DNA of 64,000 nucleotides from JAEUOS01 sp040382235. Lineage in GTDB: Bacteria; Pseudomonadota; Gammaproteobacteria; Burkholderiales; JAEUOS01. The position numbers were made by a program, and so were the translations under genes. The stretch is taken from assembly GCA_040382235.1 (NCBI GenBank), contig JBEIFV010000013.1, positions 1 through 64,000 of the forward strand. Direction: 5' to 3'. The number at the start of each line of letters is the position of its first letter. The stretch's first letter is position 1. Under the pieces are notes generated by a model. That model was not told the origin of the DNA, ran no database searches, and saw nothing but the letters and a program-made list of their open reading frames with translations. Below, in pieces: positions 15,306 to 22,240 of this stretch.

Positions 15306-16460
15306 TCACGCAGCCAGCTCAGCCAGCCATTGCGCCGCCGGCCGCACGCCGACACCGTCGGTGTCAAATGCGTGCGGCGTTTGTCGCACCAGCAAAATGG
15401 CCTGCGCTTGGCGGTGGGTTTGCGCCATCTGCTTCAACGCGAACGAAACCCTGGTGTCCGACCATTTCGTTTCAATGAAATGCGTGGCCTCGCCCGCGGC
15501 GTCAGTCAAGACGAAATCGATTTCCTTGCCGCTGGCGGTGCGCATGTAATTGAGCGACAGTTCTTCGCCGACGCTGTCGGCCATGAAGCACACGTGCTTG
15601 AGAAGATGTGTGGCCACCAGGTTTTCGAATTGCGCGCCGGGTTGTTCATCCGTCGGGCTGGCGCCATGAACATAGGCCCAGTCATGAAAGTAGAGCTTGG
15701 GCGCCTTGGCCTGCGCCCGCGCGATGTTGCGGTGGTACGGTCGCACCAGAAACACGATGTGCAGCGCCTCCAGAATATCGATGTAGCTGCGCACCGTGTT
15801 GGGTGCGATCGACAGGTCGCGCCCGAGAGATTCAAACGACAACGGGCTGCCGGTGCGGCCGCGCAGCAGCTCCACCAGGTTGCGCATGGCGCGCACCTCG
15901 TGAATGCGGCTGAACTCCAAAACGTCTTCGCGCACCAGGTCGGTGAAGTACTGGTTCTGCCAGCGTTTGCGCCCGGCGTCGGTGGCTTCGAACAGCGCTT
16001 CCGGGAAGCCGCCAAATCGCAGCAAGGCGTCGAGAGCCTCGTTCGTCGCGATCGCTGCTTGCGTGCGGAGTTCACGCACCGAGAATGGATGCAAACGCCA
16101 GCGGTGATAGCGTCCGGCCAGCGACTCGCCGGCCTGCCGAAAAGTGTCCAGGCGCGCGCTGCCGGTGACCAGCAGTGCCTGCGACGCGGGCTTGGTGTCG
16201 ACCACGCCCTTGAGGTAAGCCTTCCATCCGGCCATGGCATGGATTTCGTCGAGCACCACGTAGTCGTGCCCAGCAGCCCAGTCGGCGCGGCGGATGCGCT
16301 CGCGGTCGGCAACCGCATCATAGTTGAGGTAGATCGGGCGCTTGAACAGCGGGTCCAGGCTGCGTGCCAGGGTAGTCTTGCCAACCTGACGCGGCCCGGT
16401 GACGAGCACCATCCGTTTGCGCAGGTCGTGGGCGACCAGCGGCATGAGAGCGCGATCCAT
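15306..16460 (-). CDS. AAA ATPase with C-terminal DUF4143 domain
   Basis: 384 residues. Walker A is VTGPRQVGKTTLAR (residues 19-32), Walker B is YVVLDEIHAM (about 68-77), and sensor-like LLVTGSARLD follows. Residues 200-370 form DUF4143 (FENLVATHLLKHV, then GKEIDFVLTD and an IETKWSD block resembling a PD-(D/E)XK nuclease core). These proteins are abundant in mobile and accessory regions and are grouped with defence or toxin-like systems, but their function is unproven. The start ATG is embedded in an 11-bp perfect inverted repeat that may be its own operator. It is a single gene, not in an operon. Confidence 0.85.
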   Translation of the reverse strand: MDRALMPLVAHDLRKRMVLVTGPRQVGKTTLARSLDPLFKRPIYLNYDAVADRERIRRADWAAGHDYVVLDEIHAMAGWKAYLKGVVDTKPASQALLVTGSARLDTFRQAGESLAGRYHRWRLHPFSVRELRTQAAIATNEALDALLRFGGFPEALFEATDAGRKRWQNQYFTDLVREDVLEFSRIHEVRAMRNLVELLRGRTGSPLSFESLGRDLSIAPNTVRSYIDILEALHIVFLVRPYHRNIARAQAKAPKLYFHDWAYVHGASPTDEQPGAQFENLVATHLLKHVCFMADSVGEELSLNYMRTASGKEIDFVLTDAAGEATHFIETKWSDTRVSFALKQMAQTHRQAQAILLVRQTPHAFDTDGVGVRPAAQWLAELAA

Positions 16461-16498
16461 ATTGATATTCCATCATTATTTTGAAGAAATATCAATAT
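16459..16498. promoter_or_regulatory. 11-bp perfect inverted repeat overlapping the start of the DUF4143 ATPase gene
   Basis: ATATTGATATT (16459-16469) and AATATCAATAT (16488-16498) are exact reverse complements separated by 18 bp. The left arm overlaps the start codon of the ATPase gene (ATG at 16460-16458). The surrounding sequence is AT-rich against a GC-rich background. A protein bound here, or a hairpin in the mRNA leader, would directly control this gene. Confidence 0.5.
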
Positions 16499-16599
16499 AT
16501 AACCGCAAAATGTTGCAGATTTATCAATCTCACCGACTTACCCGGCCGTTACCGCGCGCGGCAGGTATTGTCGTTCGCCGGTGCGATCGGCCATGCGCG

Positions 16600-17571
16600 C
16601 TACTCCGGCCGGATCCCCGCCTCCCGGACTACGCGGCTCCACTTGACCGTTTCGCAGGCGTTGCGGCTGGCGAACTCCTGCGCCGTGCCGCCGACCGGCA
16701 GCGCGCCCTGCTGCGCCAATTGTTCCTTCATCTCCGCGCCCTGCAGGATCCTGTTGGCCTCGGCATTGAGCTTCGCGATCACCGCCGCGGGCGTGCCGGC
16801 CGGGGCCTACAGGCCGAAATAGGTTTCGTCGATCAGGCCGGGCACGCCGGCTTCGACCATGGTGGGTACGTCCGGCATCAGGGGGCTACGCCTGGCGGAA
16901 GTCACGCCCAGCGCGCGCACCTTGCCGGATTTGAGGCTCGGTTGCACCGAGACGATGCTGTCGAACATCAGCGCGACCTGGCCGGTGGCCAGATCGGTGA
17001 ACGCCAGCGCCGTGCCTTTGTAGGGTATGTGCGTAAGGTCGATCTTCGCCGCCAGCTTGAACGCCTCGGCCGATAGTTGCACCGTGGTGCCGACGCCCGA
17101 AGAACTGTAGTTGTAGGCGCCGGGCCGGGCCCTGGCTGCGGCGATCAACTCCGACAAGCTCTTGAACGGCAGCGTGGATGAAACCACCAGCACGCGCGGC
17201 GCGTCGGACAGGTGAACCACGGGCGCGAAGTCGCGCACCGCGTCGTAAGGCAGCTTGACGCCCAGGGCCGGCCCCACCGAGTGGGTGCTGGAGGTGCCGA
17301 TCAGGATGGTGTAGCCGTCGGGCGCGGACTTGGCGACGATGTCGGAGCCGATCGCGCCGCCGGCACCGGGTTTGTTTTCCACCAGCATGTTCTGGCCCAG
17401 CGCGGGGCCCAGCTTTTGCGCGAGGATGCGGCCGATGATGTCGGTGGCGCCGCCGGGTGGAAACGGAATCACCAGGCGCAGCGGCCGGTTGGGATAGGGT
17501 TGGGCCGGTGCGGCGCCGGCCGCGCATAGCGCGGCTAGGGCGAGAATGGTTAAGAGCGAGCGGCAGGTCAT
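16600..17571 (-). pseudogene. Bug/TctC-family receptor gene with an in-frame TAG
   Basis: From the ATG at 17569-17571 a signal peptide (MTCRSLLTILALAALCAAGA) and the typical Bug body are read (LRLVIPFPPGGATDIIGRIL, VENKPGAGGAIGSDIVAK, PDGYTILIGTSS). A TAG at 16807-16809 interrupts between DETYFGL and APAGTPAAVIAKLN. The same frame then continues through the family C-terminus to 16600, total 324 codons. Homologues have an aromatic residue at the stop position, so a single TGG-to-TAG type change is enough. The truncated product would lack about 70 residues of the C-terminal lobe. No partner transporter genes are nearby. Confidence 0.82.
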
Positions 17572-17667
17572 GGTCGATGGTAACGGTTCACCGCACACCT
17601 CAGGATTGGCCCGCAAGCCAACCGGGTGCGCGTCGCTCAGTGGCGGTCGTCGCCGAGAAGTCAGTAA

Positions 17668-18015
17668 TTACGCGGCTTCAAGCAGGAACTCCACTTTCAC
17701 CGCTTCGTACGGAAACTCGATCCGGCCCGAGTCGGTTTTGTCGAGCACGCCGGCAAGAAGGAGGGCGGTGACGTCGGCATGCACCGCCTTGACATCCCGT
17801 CCGACACGACGGGCAGCTTCGCGTATCGACACCGGGCCGGCGCCACATAGCGCCTTGAGCAGCTCCCAGCGTTTTGCGCTCAGGACGCGCCACAGCAGCT
17901 CCGGTGTCGCAAAGCTGATGCGCGCACTTTTCTGCGGTTTTCCGGATTTCGCGGCGGCCAGCGCGTCAGCCATGGCCATCGCGGGTGCGCGCACCTCAAG
18001 AGTTACGGTCTTCAT
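17668..18015 (-). CDS. TumA-like (HVO_A0114/COG4190-type) HTH antitoxin
   Basis: 115 residues. Residues 40-105 form a winged helix-turn-helix (RWELLKALCGAGPVSIREAA, then RRVGRDVKAVHADVTALLLA, then GVLDKTD and FPYEAVKVEF). This is the pattern of the HVO_A0114-type DNA-binding proteins paired with TumE/DUF6516 toxins. Its start overlaps the end of the upstream TumE-like gene by 20 bp, so translation is probably coupled. Role inferred: antitoxin and autorepressor. Confidence 0.75.
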   Translation of the reverse strand: MKTVTLEVRAPAMAMADALAAAKSGKPQKSARISFATPELLWRVLSAKRWELLKALCGAGPVSIREAARRVGRDVKAVHADVTALLLAGVLDKTDSGRIEFPYEAVKVEFLLEAA

Positions 18016-18337
18016 TCATGATCCTCCCAATGTCGTGTTCGAAGTCCGCGAACAGCTTGTCCAGCGTTGAACAGCGATACCGAGCTTCCGAGCCGAGCGT
18101 GTGGCGATGGTCACCCTTGCCGGTTTCATTGTCGTAGCGCAGTACGCATTCCCCATGCGCTACAAACGCAAGGCGGTACTTGTATGCATGTGCCGATCCG
18201 GCCAGGGCGCGCGGGACCTGCCAAACGACAATCTCGGCAAACAGTTCTTCACCGTACGTGATGCGGCTGCGGACCAGGAGTGTGGCTTTCAAGCCGGGAA
18301 GTATGGTCCGCACGGGATGTGATGTCAACTGCTCCAA
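17996..18337 (-). CDS. TumE-like (DUF6516) toxin
   Basis: About 113 residues from a TTG at 18335-18337; an internal TTG or GTG start a few codons later is also possible. Features shared with the DUF6516/TumE family are ATLLVRSRITYGEELFAEIV, VWQVPRALAGSAHAYKYRLA, the RYDNETGKGDHRH block, and a final helix TLDKLFADFEHDI. The conserved Y-D-N-E-x-x-K-G-D-H-x-H core is likely functional. The family is proposed to be the toxin of a type II system with the HTH gene downstream. Toxin-first order matches known tumE-tumA loci. The gene appears intact. Confidence 0.75.
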   Translation of the reverse strand: MEQLTSHPVRTILPGLKATLLVRSRITYGEELFAEIVVWQVPRALAGSAHAYKYRLAFVAHGECVLRYDNETGKGDHRHTLGSEARYRCSTLDKLFADFEHDIGRIMNEDRNS

Positions 18338-18463
18338 CGCCTCGTGTCGGAAGCAAGTGCGTTGTCGGGATCGGTATCACGCAATCTGTCCGCAAGGGCT
18401 CCAGTCAGAGGCGCGTTGGCTCATGACGCCCGTTGGAGTGCGTCGCGCGGCCCGTGACGGCCG

Positions 18464-18690
18464 TCAAGCCGGTCCGAGCTTCATCTGCGCCAGCACCGCG
18501 CGTCCCAAAAGTCCATAGGGATTGGCCAGCGTCTCGGGAATCTCGAAGTGGTTGTAGCCATCGGCGACCAGCAATTGCACCGGTTTTCCCGCGGCCTTGA
18601 CGGCGGCGGCGAAGTCGCGCGACTGGCGCTGGAACTCCGGCGTTTCCAGGGTGCCGTAGGCGACGATCAGCGGCGCGACCAGCCGGTCGA
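18464..18690 (-). pseudogene. C-terminal remnant of an alpha/beta hydrolase
   Basis: The minus-strand frame ending in TGA (18464-18466) encodes RLVAPLIVAYGTLETPEFQR, QSRDFAAAVKAAGKPVQLLV, DGYNHFEIPETLANPYGLLG and a short tail. The acid and histidine region (AYG-x-LETPEF, then YNHFEI) is the C-terminus of an esterase/lipase-type alpha/beta hydrolase. The N-terminal two-thirds with the nucleophile serine are missing. The homology stops at about 18690, the same point where a truncated plus-strand receptor gene begins. Confidence 0.65.
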
Positions 18691-18696
18691 GAGCGC

Positions 18697-19416
18697 ATGA
18701 AGGTCGATGTGCTGGTGGCGGGCGGAACCGATGCGCCGCTGGCGCTGCAAAAGGCCACCACCACCATTCCGATCGTCATGGCCAGCGTCAGCGACCCGGT
18801 TGGCAGGGGCCTGGTCAAGAGCCTCGCGCGGCCCGCCGGCAATATCACCGGGCTTTCGATTGTGACCGGCTACCTCGGCGCGAAGCGGCTTGAAATCTTG
18901 CGCGCCATGGTGCCCAAGGTGTCACGCGTGGCGGTGCTTATCAATCCTGCCAACCCGCAGAGCGCGGCAGGGCTTGAAAGTGTCCGGGCCGGCGCGCGGC
19001 AACTCGGCGTGACCATCCTGCCGGTGGAAGCGAAGAGCGCGCCGGAGATCGAGCTTGCGTTTGCTCTGATGCGCAAGCAGGGCGCGGGTGCGCTTATAGT
19101 GTTGCTCAACCCGCTGTACCAGCAACACAGAAGCCAGATCGCCGCGCTGGCCATCGAGCATCGCCTGCCGACCATCACCGCCGACCGCGACTTCGCCGCC
19201 GCCGGCTGCCTCTTGAGCTATGGGTCGAGCCTCGCCGAAAGTTCCCGGCGCGCCGCAACCTATGTGGACCGCATACTCAAGGGTGCCAAACCCGGCGACC
19301 TGCCGATCGAACAGCCGGTGAAATTCGATCTGGTGATCAACCGCGGCACTGCCAAAACGCTGGGGCTCACCATTCCGCAGGGGCTTTTGATCAGTGCTGA
19401 AGAGGTGATTGAGTAA
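18697..19416 (+). pseudogene. N-terminally truncated ABC_sub_bind receptor gene
   Basis: The frame reads KVDVLVAGGTDAPLALQKAT, SDPVGRGLVKSLARPAGNIT, then DRILKGAKPGDLPIEQPVKF and ends EEVIE, matching residues from about 90 to the end of PF04392 receptors. The signal peptide and the first about 80 mature residues are missing. The ATG at 18697 is just an internal Met of the family (LVRMKVDV context). It abuts the truncated hydrolase on the opposite strand, so both genes lost their 5' ends in one event. About 240 codons remain without further lesions. Confidence 0.75.
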
Positions 19417-19428
19417 CGCGTCGCGCCG

Positions 19429-19827
19429 TCACGGGGCGGGCAAGTCGTAGCGCGAAATCTCGAATCTGCCGTTTCCCAGAAAGCTGATTTCAAGCGCCTG
19501 ATTGATCAGGTCGACCTCGCCCGCCAATTCATCGAGCGCGAGTTCAAACATCTCGGACTGCAGGGCCAGGTCCAGCGCGCCCACGGCGTTCAGGCACACC
19601 AGGCCGGCATGCACCGCCTGTTTGCCGTGCAAGCCGCGCTCCCCGCGAAAGTCGCGCGCATTGCGTGTAACGAAGGTCCAGTCGTAGGCGACGACGAAAT
19701 CGATCAATTCCCAGTCTTTCCAGCCCGACTTGCCGAGCCAGGCCACGTGCGACGATGCGTCGTGGCTGCGCTCGATGGCAAGCTGCACGAGTGCCGGCGA
19801 CAGGCACTCGTCGATCAGAAACTTCAT
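19429..19827 (-). CDS. DUF5615 PIN-like protein (toxin-type partner)
   Basis: 132 residues starting MKFLIDECLSPALVQLAIER, the hallmark of DUF5615 PIN-like proteins (acidic D-E-C-L-S-P block). It continues with KDWELIDFVVAYDWTFVTRN and ARDFRGE, where the TRNARDF block supplies further acidic residues. Its start overlaps the stop of the DUF433 gene by 4 bp. DUF433/DUF5615 pairs are widespread and treated as toxin-antitoxin-like, with DUF5615 as the putative nuclease; biochemical proof is limited. Confidence 0.82.
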   Translation of the reverse strand: MKFLIDECLSPALVQLAIERSHDASSHVAWLGKSGWKDWELIDFVVAYDWTFVTRNARDFRGERGLHGKQAVHAGLVCLNAVGALDLALQSEMFELALDELAGEVDLINQALEISFLGNGRFEISRYDLPAP

Positions 19828-20477
19828 GCGCGCCGCTTGACCACGCGCCTGCTCTTGAGTTTTGCGCCGGCGATCGCGCTTGCCACGCCCGGCGGCCGCC
19901 CGCGCGCAGGGTGCGCGCGCGCCCACGCGGGCGCGGCAGCCAGCATGGCCTGGCTGATGGCGGGGTAGGCCTCGCACACCTGCTGCCCGCTCGCGCCCGC
20001 CGTCAGCGCGGCGGCGACCTGGCGCACAGGTACGCGCGTGCCCTTGAACACCGGCTCCCCGCCCAGAATATCGTCATCACTGACGATCAATTTCTCCGCC
20101 CCTGCGAGCCGCTTGCGCGCATCGATCACAGTGCGCAAGAAGCCGGCGAATTCGACGTGGATCACGCCTTCGTCAAAGGTCAGGCGATCGGGGTCGATGC
20201 GCTTGCCCGCAGTGGCGGCGCGCTGCGCCAGCAGGCGCTCGCTCATGTCGGTCACGATGCGCCGCCGCATGCTGGCGGTGAGGGTCGCGGCGGTTTCAAA
20301 GTAGAAGCGCGCCAGAGCGCACGCGGCGGTGGTAATCATGCGCACGCGGCCGCCGGCGATCATGGCATCCGGAACGATGCGTTCGTCGATGACGCGATCG
20401 ATATCGCGCCGTGAGAGACCCGACAGGTAGGCGGCCTCGGCCAGGTTGACCTGCGCGAAAATGCTGTTTGCGTTCAT
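19824..20477 (-). CDS. DUF433-domain antitoxin-like protein
   Basis: 217 residues from the ATG at 20475-20477. The N-terminal half (LAEAAYLSGLSRRDIDRVID) looks like a MerR/SinI-like helix-turn-helix. The C-terminal half is DUF433 (DDDILGGEPVFKGTRVPVRQ with VAAALTAGASGQQVCEAYPA). DUF433 is the usual upstream partner of DUF5615 PIN-like genes, here overlapping by 4 bp. The start lies just downstream of a 24-bp palindrome (20497-20520), a likely autoregulatory operator. The product is longer than many DUF433 antitoxins because of the added N-terminal domain. Confidence 0.8.
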   Translation of the reverse strand: MNANSIFAQVNLAEAAYLSGLSRRDIDRVIDERIVPDAMIAGGRVRMITTAACALARFYFETAATLTASMRRRIVTDMSERLLAQRAATAGKRIDPDRLTFDEGVIHVEFAGFLRTVIDARKRLAGAEKLIVSDDDILGGEPVFKGTRVPVRQVAAALTAGASGQQVCEAYPAISQAMLAAAPAWARAHPARGRPPGVASAIAGAKLKSRRVVKRRA

Positions 20478-20496
20478 TGCCGACCTAATGCTAGTA

Positions 20497-20520
20497 ATTA
20501 TTCCGATGTTACGGAATAAT
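20497..20520. promoter_or_regulatory. 24-bp palindrome upstream of the DUF433/DUF5615 operon
   Basis: ATTATTCCG (20497-20505) and CGGAATAAT (20512-20520) are perfect 9-bp arms around the spacer ATGTTA. It lies 20 bp before the DUF433 start codon in an AT-rich island. Most probably it is the binding site of the module's own HTH protein overlapping the promoter. Confidence 0.6.
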
Positions 20521-20633
20521 AATATCATGCGTTGACCAGGTCGACAGCGTGCGTGTTTCGTCCGGACCGCCCAGGGGCGGGCCAAGGTATGTTTCGCTGT
20601 GGCGGCATAAAGAGAAAATCATGAGGAAAATTA

Positions 20634-21413
20634 ATGGGCAGCAAACCTGATGTCGAGTTTGTCCTGTATCACGCATGGAATTCCAGCGCCTCGCGCAAGG
20701 TGCGCCTTACGATGGCCGAGAAAGGCCTGGCCTTCAAGGGACTGGTGCTCGACCTCAATCGCTTCCAGCATCACAGCGACTGGTACAAGCGCCTGAACCC
20801 TTCAGGCATCGTGCCCTGCCTGGTGGTGAACGGCCGTCCGTTGATCGAAAGCAACCTGATCAACGAGTATCTTGACGAGGCGCATCCAGAGCCGGCGCTG
20901 ATGCCGGACGACCCGTTCGAGCGGCATGAGCTGCGGCGCTGGTCCAAATACATCGACGACGTGTGCCTGCCGGCGGTGCAAAAGCCGAACTGGACGCAAA
21001 TGATGCGTCCGATGGCCGAGAAATGGTCGGATGAGGAACTGCAGCGCAGGCTGGCGGCCATACCGAGCCAGGAGCGACGCGACCTGTGGACGCGCATGGC
21101 GAGGAAACCCTTCACGCAAGCCGAGATCGACGCCGCGCTCGACATCCTTGAAGACATGACGGTGCAGGTCGAGCGCTATCTGCAAAAGAGCGGCGGCCCG
21201 TGGATTTTTGGCGCGCGGTTCACCCTGGCGGACATCAACGTTTCGCCCTATGTGGTGCGCTTCGAGGAGGAGCGCCCGGGTCGCCTGCGTCCGCTGGTGG
21301 CCGACTGGTGGCGGCGCCTGACCGCGCGCCCGGCCTGGAAGACCGCCGCGATCGGCGGTTTCACCGCCGACAGCGAGCGCAGCGTGCTTGAGGCCATGGC
21401 CGATCCCCGATAG
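20634..21413 (+). CDS. Glutathione S-transferase family protein (LigF-type/beta-class-like)
   Basis: 259 residues, ATG at 20634 with AGGA 7 nt upstream. The N-terminal thioredoxin-like domain has the motif WNSSASRKVRLTMAEKGL (Ser in the glutathione-activating position), NPSGIVPCLVVNGRPLIES (cis-Pro loop) and EYLDEAHPEPAL. The C-terminal helical domain (about 90-250) has the WIFGARFTLADINVSPYV block. Glutathione is conjugated to, or used to reduce, a small electrophile; beta-etherase-like homologues cleave lignin dimers, but the substrate is unknown here. It is a single gene; repeat copy 2 follows its stop codon within about 6 bp. Confidence 0.85.
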   Translation: MGSKPDVEFVLYHAWNSSASRKVRLTMAEKGLAFKGLVLDLNRFQHHSDWYKRLNPSGIVPCLVVNGRPLIESNLINEYLDEAHPEPALMPDDPFERHELRRWSKYIDDVCLPAVQKPNWTQMMRPMAEKWSDEELQRRLAAIPSQERRDLWTRMARKPFTQAEIDAALDILEDMTVQVERYLQKSGGPWIFGARFTLADINVSPYVVRFEEERPGRLRPLVADWWRRLTARPAWKTAAIGGFTADSERSVLEAMADPR

Positions 21414-21418
21414 GGGAG

Positions 21419-21514
21419 CAGAGAACAAGTCCGCAGGTGAAGAAGGTCCCTTTTGCAGCACGCCGAATTGATAGGGATCTTGGTTCGAGATTCCGCATTC
21501 CAGGGGCTTGTCAA
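21419..21514 (+). repeat. Dispersed ~105-bp repeat, copy 2 (degenerate right end)
   Basis: The left part (GAACAAGTCCGCAGG, then AAGAAGG, TTTTGCAG, TTCGAGATTCCGCATTCCAG) matches copies at 321 and 28827. The right terminal inverted repeat has been altered to AGGGGCTTGTCAAGCCCCT (21502-21520), a perfect 9-bp hairpin with a one-base loop. This hairpin might now serve as a terminator for the GST gene. Confidence 0.55.
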
Positions 21515-21640
21515 GCCCCTTCATGGCGATCTGCACCAGGATTCGCCCCGCGCGCCTGCGCGCGCAATGGCCCGATTATCGGCCGGCATGGCCTGCAACT
21601 CATCGCACCGCTTGCGCTGGTCATTGCCAATAATGTCGCC

Positions 21641-22087
21641 ATGAAGAATTCAACGCTTGCCGGAATAATGCTGCTCGCGCTGTCAGGCAGCGCCGCGGCT
21701 GATTGCATCGAAAAGGCCGCTGCCACCTTCGGCACCCATCCCGACGTGCTGCGCGCCATCGCCATCGTTGAATCGAAGGTGCGGCCTCATGCGGTGAATG
21801 TCAATCTGAACGGCAGCGTGGATCGCGGCCTGTTCCAGATCAATTCGATCCACCTGCCCGAACTGGCGCAGGCAGGCATCGGCCCCGAAGACCTGCATGA
21901 TGTGTGCCTTTCCAGCCATGTGGCCGCGCTGTTGCTCAAGCGCAAGATGAAGGTGTTCGGCGACACCTGGGCGGCGGTTGGCGCGTATCACTCGACGATT
22001 CCCGAAAAGAGCGAGCGCTATGTTGGCAAGGTGCGCCCCGTATTCGAGGGCATGCAGCGCCTGCGCATCACCACCCAGGCGAAATAG
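21641..22087 (+). CDS. Lytic transglycosylase (VirB1/IagB-like SLT domain)
   Basis: 148 residues from the ATG at 21641, with signal peptide MKNSTLAGIMLLALSGSAAA. The SLT domain includes IAIVESKVRPHAVN (catalytic Glu), NGSVDRGLFQINSIHLPEL and WAAVGAYHSTIPEKSERYV. It would cleave the glycosidic bond between MurNAc and GlcNAc in the periplasm. Small VirB1/IagB-like enzymes usually accompany type III or IV secretion or pilus systems, but no such genes are nearby. The frame is open far upstream, but the signal peptide fixes the start. Confidence 0.85.
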   Translation: MKNSTLAGIMLLALSGSAAADCIEKAAATFGTHPDVLRAIAIVESKVRPHAVNVNLNGSVDRGLFQINSIHLPELAQAGIGPEDLHDVCLSSHVAALLLKRKMKVFGDTWAAVGAYHSTIPEKSERYVGKVRPVFEGMQRLRITTQAK

Positions 22088-22240
22088 TCGCGTCGCCGGC
22101 GGGAGCGGGCGCGCAGGCCACCAAACAGGCGGTGGCCGGCTCGACACTTTCGCGAAATGTGCCGCGGCCCACCAGGGTCTGTAAGATGCAGCAGCGGCAC
22201 CACCATCCCGGCGGTGAACGCGTCGCCAGCGCCCAATCGG

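Noticed and set aside
4283..16809. TAG recoding (for example pyrrolysine or a reassigned amber codon), suggested by two genes with in-frame TAG
   Set aside because: TAG is used as the normal stop of several intact genes here (for example those ending at 2472 and 10313), and the interrupted genes are of ordinary families, so nonsense mutation or sequencing error is simpler.
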